64,000 nt of DNA from Yersinia similis (GTDB taxonomy: Bacteria; Pseudomonadota; Gammaproteobacteria; Enterobacterales; Enterobacteriaceae). The translations under genes were made by a program, and so were the position numbers. The stretch lies in the NCBI RefSeq assembly GCF_001053095.1, contig NZ_CGBP01000015.1:43356-107355 (forward strand), read 5' to 3'. Every line of letters begins with the position of its first letter. Within the stretch, counting starts at the first letter, position 1. This document shows, piece after piece, positions 38,826-45,975 of this stretch. The notes below the pieces were generated by a model. It made no database searches and had not been told where the DNA came from. It worked only from the letters and a program-made list of their open reading frames with translations.

Positions 38826-39924
38826 ATGTTTAGCCCCTCTACATTATCCACAAACCGATGAGCAACCCTTTCATCAGCAGTTACAGCAGGCGGCACGGGA
38901 TTATCTGGCCTCGCAGGGGGAGCACCACTATGCCGATGGCGGGCAATGGCTAAAAGCATTGGTCCTGTTAACGCTGTGCGTCTTGTTTTATGCTTTGAGT
39001 CTTACGGTGTCGCAGGCGTGGCTGTTCTTTCTGAGCTACTTCTTGTTTGTCACCATGGGGATGCTACTGAATGTTAATGTCAATCACGATGCATCACATA
39101 ATACCTTCAGCCGTCACCCCCGGCTGAACCGCCTTATTGGGCGCTTGGTGACTCTCCCGCTTGGGGTTGATCCTGACTATTGGCGAGTCCGCCATGTGGT
39201 GTACCACCATCGTTACGCCAATGTAGAACAGTATGATCTGGATACGGAGGAGAACGGTTTCTTTCGCCAATCACCTTTCCAGCAGTGGCGACACCACATG
39301 CGTTATCAGCACCTTTATTGGCCACTGATTGCGGCGTTGTCATTACCTTGGATTGCATGGGTTTTTGATTGGTCGGATCGGCTGGATAAAACCCCGCTAC
39401 GGCAAGAAAAATTGCTGCGTGGTTGGCAAGGCTGGGCGATGTTCATCTTGAGTAAAATAGGTCACCTGTTGCTGGTATTGGTTATTCCATTACTTGTTGG
39501 TCAGCAAAATGGCATTCCATGGTGGGTGGTGATACTTGCCTATTGGTTAAGCCAAATGTTCGCTTCTTTACTGGTGGTTTTTCTCTTATTAGGCACCCAT
39601 TGGGCAGATGCCGAATTTTTCCAGGCACCGTCTGATCATGTTATGCCACATGGCTGGTATCACCATAATTTCGCTACCGCCTGTGACTGGGTGACCTCGC
39701 CCCGTGGCTTACACCACTTAACCGGTGGTTTGAATTACCACCTGACGCACCACCTATTTCCGCACTGGCACCACCGCCATTATCCCGCACTGGCGGAGAT
39801 TATCGGTACGTTGGCCGCGAAACATGGCATGAATTACCGCTGTATTAGCTACCGTGAGTTGATGGCATGTCAGCGTCAATTTTTACGGGGCTTGGGTCAG
39901 GAACCAAAGCAGGTTCAGGGATGA
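38818..39924 (+). CDS. Membrane fatty-acid desaturase (copy 1)
   Basis: A 368-residue acyl-lipid desaturase-type protein with His boxes HDASH (90-94), HVVYHH (126-131) and HHLFPHWHH near the C-terminus. It has two pairs of membrane helices. The sequence resembles front-end or delta-type desaturases acting on lipid-bound or CoA-bound chains, with a short N-terminal soluble stretch and no cytochrome b5 domain. The adjacent gene encodes a paralogue about 50% alike over the core, suggesting a tandem duplication followed by specialisation for different double-bond positions. The ATG at 38818 lies within the end of the previous gene. Confidence 0.88.
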   Translation: MPECLAPLHYPQTDEQPFHQQLQQAARDYLASQGEHHYADGGQWLKALVLLTLCVLFYALSLTVSQAWLFFLSYFLFVTMGMLLNVNVNHDASHNTFSRHPRLNRLIGRLVTLPLGVDPDYWRVRHVVYHHRYANVEQYDLDTEENGFFRQSPFQQWRHHMRYQHLYWPLIAALSLPWIAWVFDWSDRLDKTPLRQEKLLRGWQGWAMFILSKIGHLLLVLVIPLLVGQQNGIPWWVVILAYWLSQMFASLLVVFLLLGTHWADAEFFQAPSDHVMPHGWYHHNFATACDWVTSPRGLHHLTGGLNYHLTHHLFPHWHHRHYPALAEIIGTLAAKHGMNYRCISYRELMACQRQFLRGLGQEPKQVQG

Positions 39925-41129
39925 AGGGCGGTACACCATTACGTCCATTGGCCTTCCAACGTAACGATATGGCGCTGCATAAGGCGCTTATGCAGGCCGC
40001 ACAACATTATCTTGCCAGCCATCATGACCATCGTTTTGCCGACGGATGGTCGATCAGCAAAATGGTGTTTTTAGCCATACTCTGTCTGGGGTGTTACGGA
40101 TTGAGTCTGCAGTCATTCGCTTTACCGTCAATCGTTCTACAACCACTTGCTCTACAACCATCTGTGCTACAACCCTCTATTCTACAACCACAAAATATAC
40201 AGCAATCTGGCATATGGGACTTTTTCTTTAGCTATCTAGGGTTTATTTTCACTGGCATGTTGCTGACAGTAAACGTTGTCCACGATGCCTCGCATAACGC
40301 TTTTTTCCGCACTCGTTGGGCGAATGTACTGATTAATCGTCTCGTCGCTATTCCTGTAGGGTTAGACCCAGACTGTTGGCGTGTTCGGCACGTTATTTTT
40401 CATCATACGCATACTAATATTGAGCATTATGATCCAGATATTGATGAAAATGGTGTACTGCGCCAGACACCGTTTCAACGCTGGAAACCGTTTATGCGGG
40501 CACAGCATTTTTACTGGCCACTGGTCGCGGCGATGACCTTCCCTTGGTATATCTGGCTGGTGGACTGGTTGGATCGCGCTGGGAAAACACGAGTGACAAC
40601 ACGTATGGATCATCAGGGGGGCCGGGGTTGGGGGATATTTCTGTTCAGCAAAGGTGCGCATTTATTGCTGGCCTTGGTTATTCCGTCTGTGGTGTTGTCT
40701 GGACACATTAGCTTTATGACCATATTGGCGGTGTACTTACTGTGCCAAATGGTCTCCTCATGGTTGTTTGTGATGCTGATTGTGGGGACCCATTGGGCAA
40801 AAGCCAAATTTTTTCAGGCACCAGAACAAGGCAGTATGCCGCACAACGGGTATCAGCATATCTTTGCCACCACCTTTGATTGGCATACCCAACCTCGCTG
40901 GATAGGTTATTGGCTTGGTGGGGCAAATCTACACTTGACGCATCATCTGTTCCCTCATTGGCACCACCGGCATTACCCGGCGTTGAGTCAAATAATTAGC
41001 GTGGTTGCCGCACGTTTCGCGATGGATTACCAGAATCTAAGTTTGCGTGAGGTACTGTATTTACAACACTGTTTTCTGAGGGAAATGGGCATCAATCCAC
41101 AGGTGTCGCCAGACAAAGGTGAGCGATGA
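39921..41129 (+). CDS. Membrane fatty-acid desaturase (copy 2, with repeat insertion)
   Basis: A 402-residue paralogue of the preceding desaturase. The His boxes HDASH, HVIFHH and HHLFPHWHH are conserved. It differs by an insertion of roughly 30 residues after the first helix: repeated Leu-Gln-Pro-(Leu/Ser)-(Val/Ala/Ile) units encoded by four 15-bp tandem repeats, absent from copy 1. The insertion lies at the loop between helix 1 and helix 2, so the active site may be unaffected. The start overlaps the previous stop (ATGA). Confidence 0.87.
   Translation: MKGGTPLRPLAFQRNDMALHKALMQAAQHYLASHHDHRFADGWSISKMVFLAILCLGCYGLSLQSFALPSIVLQPLALQPSVLQPSILQPQNIQQSGIWDFFFSYLGFIFTGMLLTVNVVHDASHNAFFRTRWANVLINRLVAIPVGLDPDCWRVRHVIFHHTHTNIEHYDPDIDENGVLRQTPFQRWKPFMRAQHFYWPLVAAMTFPWYIWLVDWLDRAGKTRVTTRMDHQGGRGWGIFLFSKGAHLLLALVIPSVVLSGHISFMTILAVYLLCQMVSSWLFVMLIVGTHWAKAKFFQAPEQGSMPHNGYQHIFATTFDWHTQPRWIGYWLGGANLHLTHHLFPHWHHRHYPALSQIISVVAARFAMDYQNLSLREVLYLQHCFLREMGINPQVSPDKGER
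40134..40193 (+). repeat. 15-bp tandem repeat inside desaturase copy 2
   Basis: Four consecutive in-frame 15-base units of the type GTTCTACAACCATCT, encoding Val/Ala/Ile-Leu-Gln-Pro-x. Unit boundaries are 40134, 40149, 40164 and 40179. The neighbouring paralogue lacks this stretch, so the repeat expanded after duplication. Confidence 0.85.
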
Positions 41130-42088
41130 CGAATATATTGATAACGGGCGCATCGGGGTTTATTGGCGGGGCATTTATGCGCCGTTTTGCCCGTAATGAC
41201 GGGATTAGACTCTGTGGTATTGGGCGGCGCTCGGTAGAGGATTTTCCCACCTCAGTGCATTATCAGTCGCTGGATTTAGCACGGCTTGCAACACTGGATT
41301 TTACGCCAGATGTGGTTATTCATGCCGCCGGGCGAGCCGGGCCATGGGGAACCCGCTGTGAGTACTACCGTGATAACGTGGTCACGACAGAGCAGGTGAT
41401 TAAATTCTGTCAGTCCAGAGGAAACCCACGGCTAATTTATCTTTCGACCGCTGCGGTCTATTACCGTTACTGCCATCAACTGGCACTCACTGAACAGTCT
41501 GAGATCGGGCCTGAATTTGCCAATGATTATGCTCTTACTAAATATCAGGGGGAGGTGCTGATCGATGCTTATCAGGGAGAGAAAACCATTTTGCGGCCTT
41601 GTGCCGTCTTTGGCCCTGGAGACCAACTGCTTTTCCCTCCCTTATTAGACGCGGCCAGTCATCGCAGGCTTCCTTTCTTGATTTCTGAGGTGCCCGCACG
41701 CGGGGAATTAATGCATATCGATGTACTGTGTGATTACCTGTTAAAAGCCGCCATTACGCCTGAATTGCGCCCGTTCTATAATTTATCCAATGCAGAACCC
41801 ATTGAAATTAAAGAATTTATTAGTGATATGTTGAGTAAGCTTGGCCTCCCAGCACCTAAAAGAGAGATTCGCGTAGCCACCGCAATGCTAATCGCCGGAA
41901 TCATTGAAGGTACATATCGGTTATTGCGTATTAAAAGTGAACCGCCCATCACCCGATTTGGTGTTGGGGTATTGGGTTATTCGAAAACATTGGATGTGAG
42001 TGCGGCTACACACGACTTTGGCCCACCATCCAGCACCCTTTCTCAAGGGCTAGATGCCTTTATTTGCTGGTACAAGGAACAGAGATAA
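41126..42088 (+). CDS. Extended SDR / NAD-dependent epimerase-like enzyme (second copy)
   Basis: A 320-residue extended SDR with GASGFIG (residues 8-14), LSTAAVYYR and the catalytic DYALTK (Tyr-x-x-x-Lys). It is about as far from the first SDR of the operon as members of different subfamilies, so it probably works on a different intermediate, such as a keto group before or after desaturation. The four-base overlap with the desaturase (ATGA) and the one-base overlap with the glycosyltransferase point to strict co-translation. Confidence 0.84.
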   Translation: MTNILITGASGFIGGAFMRRFARNDGIRLCGIGRRSVEDFPTSVHYQSLDLARLATLDFTPDVVIHAAGRAGPWGTRCEYYRDNVVTTEQVIKFCQSRGNPRLIYLSTAAVYYRYCHQLALTEQSEIGPEFANDYALTKYQGEVLIDAYQGEKTILRPCAVFGPGDQLLFPPLLDAASHRRLPFLISEVPARGELMHIDVLCDYLLKAAITPELRPFYNLSNAEPIEIKEFISDMLSKLGLPAPKREIRVATAMLIAGIIEGTYRLLRIKSEPPITRFGVGVLGYSKTLDVSAATHDFGPPSSTLSQGLDAFICWYKEQR

Positions 42089-43242
42089 TGATCTATCTCG
42101 CGGCCATCTGGCTGGGTATCTTGCTGTTTAAGCTGATTTTTACGCTACGAGTGATAAAGCGAGGAAAGTGGGCGGGGTATGGTGTACCACAAACCACGGC
42201 CACGATATTGCAACCCGTGTTGAGCGGTGATCCACAACTGGCAACCGTGCTGGAGGCAAACGTCGTTGCACTAAAACAGGCGCATTTTTTTTGGCTTATT
42301 GACGATGATGATACGGTGGCAAGAGAGATAGCCATCAGCATTCAGTCGCGTTATCCCGAGCGAGAAATTAAGGTAAGCTATTTCCCTCCAGCGCCTGAAG
42401 GGGTTAATCCTAAAGTTTTCAAGCTCGAACAGGCCTGGCAGGAGGTGGAGAGTGACATCTTATTGGTATTGGACGACGATGCGTTTTTGTCAGCAGAGTC
42501 TTTCGGGACGTTATTGAACCAGATTGAAGAGGGCGCATTAGTGACCGCGCTGCCTTATTATTGTGCCGATAGCAATGGGTACTCCCGGTTATTGGCGCAA
42601 TTCGTTAATGATAATTCCGGTTTCACCTACCTGCCCTTGTTGCCGTTTTCACCCCCCTTAACCATCAATGGGATGTGTTATGCGATGTCCATCAATACGT
42701 TGGCTCGAGTGGGAGGCTTTGCCGCTATTTTACACGACCTGGCCGATGATCTGGCGTTGGCAACCCTGCTCAGACAACATCATATTCGTCTAATACAATC
42801 CACCGCCCCAGTGAGGGTTCAAACCAGTCTTTCTTCTGGCAAAAAGTATATGCAACAAATGCATCGTTGGTTTTTGTTTGCCACGCTACTGTTGCGTGAA
42901 AAAACAGTGCTGATAAAACTGATTATATTTCTGCTACAGGGGCTGCATCCTTTACTCATGTGGGCGATGTTACTCACTGTTGGATGGGAGTGGGTGACGG
43001 CGGCCCACGGCATCACAGGGATTAACCTGGGCATTATTGCGGCTTGTTTGCTGATACGCCATGCTGCCCTCCGTCACGTTCAGCAGGCCATTGCCCCTGA
43101 TATCCGTTCAAATCCTATTTTTTCGCTGTTGTCTGAATTAATGCAACCGTTACATTTATTACATGCGTTGTGTAACCGAACGATTTACTGGCGTACGCGG
43201 CGCTATCGTGTTTTGAGTAATAAAAAGTTTAATTCACTATGA
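42088..43242 (+). CDS. GT21-type (ceramide glucosyltransferase-like) membrane glycosyltransferase
   Basis: A 384-residue protein with an N-terminal membrane anchor, a GT-A catalytic domain and three C-terminal helices. The four signatures of the ceramide-glucosyltransferase family are in order: DDDDT (72-76), DDDA (129-132), LADDLA (Asp220/221) and QMHRW (247-251). The family transfers a sugar to ceramide or hopanoid-type lipids. It is the strongest hint that the operon makes a glycolipid. The ATG at 42088 uses the last base of the preceding stop. Confidence 0.85.
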   Translation: MIYLAAIWLGILLFKLIFTLRVIKRGKWAGYGVPQTTATILQPVLSGDPQLATVLEANVVALKQAHFFWLIDDDDTVAREIAISIQSRYPEREIKVSYFPPAPEGVNPKVFKLEQAWQEVESDILLVLDDDAFLSAESFGTLLNQIEEGALVTALPYYCADSNGYSRLLAQFVNDNSGFTYLPLLPFSPPLTINGMCYAMSINTLARVGGFAAILHDLADDLALATLLRQHHIRLIQSTAPVRVQTSLSSGKKYMQQMHRWFLFATLLLREKTVLIKLIIFLLQGLHPLLMWAMLLTVGWEWVTAAHGITGINLGIIAACLLIRHAALRHVQQAIAPDIRSNPIFSLLSELMQPLHLLHALCNRTIYWRTRRYRVLSNKKFNSL

Positions 43243-43823
43243 ATAAGATAACCTTACAGATAGCGTATATTACCGGCCGTAGCTCGCCAGAAAGCGGCAG
43301 TTTAAGCCCGGTTCAATTAGCCTTTATCAAAAAATTAGCTCAACCGGGGCGCGAACTGGCTACCTTGAATTTTCCGTATCGTGCGGGTGAAAATGAGAAG
43401 AAAGGCTATTTAGCGCCAGGTTTAATTAAAGCTAGCTATCATAATTGCCGCGAATATCTTTCCTCCCGCCACCCTGAGTTTCAAACTCACTATCGGCCCG
43501 CTTTATTGGCTTTACTGGCACGAGCGCCGCATACGGTATTGCTCTCTGGCAGCTGTGGTTTGGAGTTATTTAATAACTTAAATCTACCGAAGGCCATGAT
43601 GAGCCATGTCAGTATCTTTGCTTATGGGCCGGTGGCTCGGCAGCGGCCTTTGTGCCAGCACACACTGGTTCAAGGGCAGCGCGATTTGATCTCCAGATTT
43701 TGGTGTCGGCAAGTGGATAGCAAAGTCAGTGGTGGCCATTTGAATTATCTCTCTAACCCAGCATTACTGACGCTTTGTAAGTGTTTTATTGCGGCAGTTG
43801 AATCAACTCAGGGATTGCGATGA
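43239..43823 (+). CDS. Conserved protein of unknown function in the lipid operon
   Basis: A 194-residue soluble protein that I do not recognise. It has a VLLSGSCGLELFNNL segment (a Gly-x-Cys-Gly turn after a beta-strand, reminiscent of a nucleophile elbow with Cys) near residue 105 and an N-terminal ITGRSSPESGSLSPVQLAF. It overlaps both neighbours by four bases (ATGA on each side), so it is certainly part of the operon. A hydrolase/transferase role is possible but not shown. Confidence 0.8.
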   Translation: MNKITLQIAYITGRSSPESGSLSPVQLAFIKKLAQPGRELATLNFPYRAGENEKKGYLAPGLIKASYHNCREYLSSRHPEFQTHYRPALLALLARAPHTVLLSGSCGLELFNNLNLPKAMMSHVSIFAYGPVARQRPLCQHTLVQGQRDLISRFWCRQVDSKVSGGHLNYLSNPALLTLCKCFIAAVESTQGLR

Positions 43824-45013
43824 AGACGTTAGATGATTTGATCCCCCCGGCTACCCGCTGTATCGATCTGCTGGCCCCGCCTTTTTCTGGGCACTTACAC
43901 CCGATACTGGCGTTGGGCCGCATGTTGGCTAAAAATTACGAGGTACGCATCATCAGCACGCAAGATGCGTTGGCGCGTATCACGGCGGCAGGGCTAAAGG
44001 GCATTGCGTTGCCGGGGGAATATGACCCGCTGTTACAGGCCATTGCCAACCCAGACTATGCGGTTAAAAGCAGTCCGCTGAAGCTTTATCGCCAATTTAA
44101 ATCTGCGGTTGGGTTACTCGTTGAGTTTGCCTCGGCACTGGAAACACTTTACCAACGTGATGGTGTGCCAGACCTGGTTATTGCTGACTTTACTTTACCC
44201 GTGGTGGGAATAGTGAGTAAAAAATTGGGTATCCCTTGGTGGACGAGTTTACCCTCGCCCTGTGTGCTGGAGACGCTAGATGGCCCACCGGCCTATTGCG
44301 GTGGCCTTTATCCGGCAAAGACCGCTATGGACAACGTCAGTCAGTTTATCGCGCGGAAAAAAGTCCGTTGGTTTAAAAAAACGTTTTTTTGGTTATTCCG
44401 TAGAACAATCTCAACAACCGGGATCACGGCGTTATATCGTGCTGATGGTACAGAAAGTGCTTATTCAGCAGACTGTATTCTGGCTCTGGGTGATGTCGCA
44501 TTTGAATTTACCCGAACCTGGCCGGAGAGCGTCCGTTTTATTGGGCCAGCGCTCTATACCCCGCCTAATTTGCAGCCTGCGCCGCACTTTGAATCAGGCC
44601 GCCGTCATGTACTGGTGACACTAGGGACGCATCTGGCCTGGCATAAAGATGAAGTGGTAAAGGCGGTTGAGAGACTTGCCCAAACCATGCCAGAGTCGGT
44701 TTTTCATTTCACAGAGGGGGATCCGAACGCGGCTTGCCATCAGCAGACCGATAATTTCATCCGCTTGCCGTGGATAGATTATGAAACCTGTCTTGGTCAC
44801 TACGATGTGGTGATCCATCATGGTGGTGCAGGAATTCTGTATTACTGTCTGAAACATAATATACCGGCGTTGGTCTATCCAGTTGATTTCGATCAATTTG
44901 ACCATGCTGCCCGTCTTGATGCGTCGGGGAAAGGTCTTTGGTTAAAAGGGGGGGTGAACGCGTTGGCGAATGCCAAAACTCAGATTGAGCAGTTAACTGC
45001 CCGTCAGGGGTAA
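43820..45013 (+). CDS. GT1/MGT-family glycosyltransferase
   Basis: A 397-residue GT-B glycosyltransferase like UDP-glucuronosyl/macrolide transferases. The N-terminus has the acceptor-side LAPPFSGHLHPILALGRML, and the C-terminal UDP-sugar-binding motif is VIHHGGAGILYYCL with a later YPVDFDQFDHAARL (Asp-Gln contact). With the GT21 enzyme it would give two sugar-transfer steps, consistent with a di-glycosylated lipid. It is the last gene of the operon and is followed by a hairpin. Confidence 0.87.
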   Translation: MKTLDDLIPPATRCIDLLAPPFSGHLHPILALGRMLAKNYEVRIISTQDALARITAAGLKGIALPGEYDPLLQAIANPDYAVKSSPLKLYRQFKSAVGLLVEFASALETLYQRDGVPDLVIADFTLPVVGIVSKKLGIPWWTSLPSPCVLETLDGPPAYCGGLYPAKTAMDNVSQFIARKKVRWFKKTFFWLFRRTISTTGITALYRADGTESAYSADCILALGDVAFEFTRTWPESVRFIGPALYTPPNLQPAPHFESGRRHVLVTLGTHLAWHKDEVVKAVERLAQTMPESVFHFTEGDPNAACHQQTDNFIRLPWIDYETCLGHYDVVIHHGGAGILYYCLKHNIPALVYPVDFDQFDHAARLDASGKGLWLKGGVNALANAKTQIEQLTARQG

Positions 45014-45146
45014 AAATAACGTAAAGGGGGCAGATTGCTGACAAAGTCAAATGAAGGAGAAATGGTGTGAGGCTGGTAGATTTAACCAACATTCGGATGA
45101 TCACGCAAACGCAATACGTGATCCACTGGATTTTTAGTAAGAAATA

Positions 45147-45172
45147 GCCAGGGTCGGTTCCCTGGCAGTGGT
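45147..45172. terminator. Intrinsic terminator at the end of the lipid operon
   Basis: GCCAGGG-TCGGTT-CCCTGGC, a perfect 7-bp stem with a 6-base loop, followed by AGTGGTGTTTT. The opposite side is CTATTTCTT, so it may serve the convergent small gene too. It lies 134 bases after the operon. Confidence 0.65.
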
Positions 45173-45175
45173 GTT

Positions 45176-45640
45176 TTAAAGGTTGCTGGCAAGGGTACAT
45201 TCGGAAAAAAGCTGAAATAGCTTACTGTTCTCTTCTCTATTCATGACGCTAAAACTAATGCCACTATCTGATTTTTCAAATAGATTAAACGTCTTTTCCT
45301 CTGCATCCAGCAGTACGTCGCTTAAATCTTTTCTATCTTCATCGGTGAATTCAACGCCCGCCTTTCTGGCAAGGTTTTCCACTTCCGCTTCTGTGGCGCG
45401 ATGTAACAGTGGTGAGATATAATTGCCCCCGGTCATGCCATATACCGTAAATCGGCTACCATCCCACTTTATTTTTGCCGTTTCAGTCTCTTCTGGGAAA
45501 TGATTTCCACCCAAACTTTTGGAGGTTCTATCCAATTGCTTGCTCATATGACAAGTATAGTATTCATCGCTAGTGTTATTTTTATCTGCCGCTGAAACTG
45601 CAACTGCAACCATCGCGATAAGAAGAAAATATTTTTTCAT
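45176..45640 (-). CDS. Small secreted protein of unknown function
   Basis: A 154-residue precursor with a signal peptide (KKYFLLIAMVAVAVSAA) and a hydrophilic mature part. Two cysteines (Cys30 and Cys148) could form a disulphide in the periplasm. I recognise no family. It is transcribed toward the lipid-operon terminator, and a YPAL lies 130 bases upstream of it, at the end of the next minus-strand gene. Confidence 0.72.
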   Translation of the reverse strand: MKKYFLLIAMVAVAVSAADKNNTSDEYYTCHMSKQLDRTSKSLGGNHFPEETETAKIKWDGSRFTVYGMTGGNYISPLLHRATEAEVENLARKAGVEFTDEDRKDLSDVLLDAEEKTFNLFEKSDSGISFSVMNREENSKLFQLFSECTLASNL

Positions 45641-45750
45641 GGTTCAATCCTTAACTTCCATTGTTATTTGAATGTATTTTTGTCTTTTAGACAGGAATAT
45701 AACTTGTTACCTGGTGTCTCAAAATTTTCACTTATCATCTTTAAAAAAAG

Positions 45751-45770
45751 CAGACAATATTTAATTGTCT
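45751..45770 (-). terminator. Hairpin flanking YPAL copy 2 (duplicated)
   Basis: CAGACAATATTTAATTGTCT contains an AGACAAT/ATTGTCT stem preceded by AAAAAAA on the plus strand (a U-tract for minus-strand RNA). It recurs with one change at 45935-45954 on the other side of the YPAL, next to the end of the upstream minus-strand gene. It was probably that gene's terminator before the insertion duplicated it. Confidence 0.65.
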
Positions 45771-45936
45771 CAGACTGCTGACAAACCCCGATGACGCGAT
45801 CTTGAACGGTGAGGATAGGCAGAGGAGTAAAGAGTCCGCGCCAAGGATGGCGCGGCTCGAGCCTACATGGATGTATTTACGGCGTCTTTACGATCTGCCT
45901 GTTCTCTCCGTCGCGGGCACTTTGTCAATAACCTCA
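45770..45936 (-). repeat. YPAL (Yersinia palindromic sequence), 167 bp, copy 2
   Basis: Reverse-complement copy of the element at 24721-24887, same length and nearly identical along its whole extent. It is flanked by a 20-base duplication that is a terminator-like hairpin, mirroring copy 1. It lies just downstream of the stop of the 572-residue protein gene on the minus strand, the usual YPAL position. Confidence 0.9.
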
Positions 45937-45975
45937 GGCAATATTTAATTGTCTGCTCCTCAATAAGGTTATCTT

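Noticed and set aside
32927..45013. Assigning the lipid operon to olefin biosynthesis (oleABCD)
   Set aside because: A KAS III, SDR and adenylate-forming enzyme are present, but the OleB-type hydrolase is not, and the desaturases and glycosyltransferases have no place in that pathway.
45014..45175. Antisense frame covering the end of the GT1 gene and its terminator
   Set aside because: Frame lies opposite a well-supported coding region with no independent signal.
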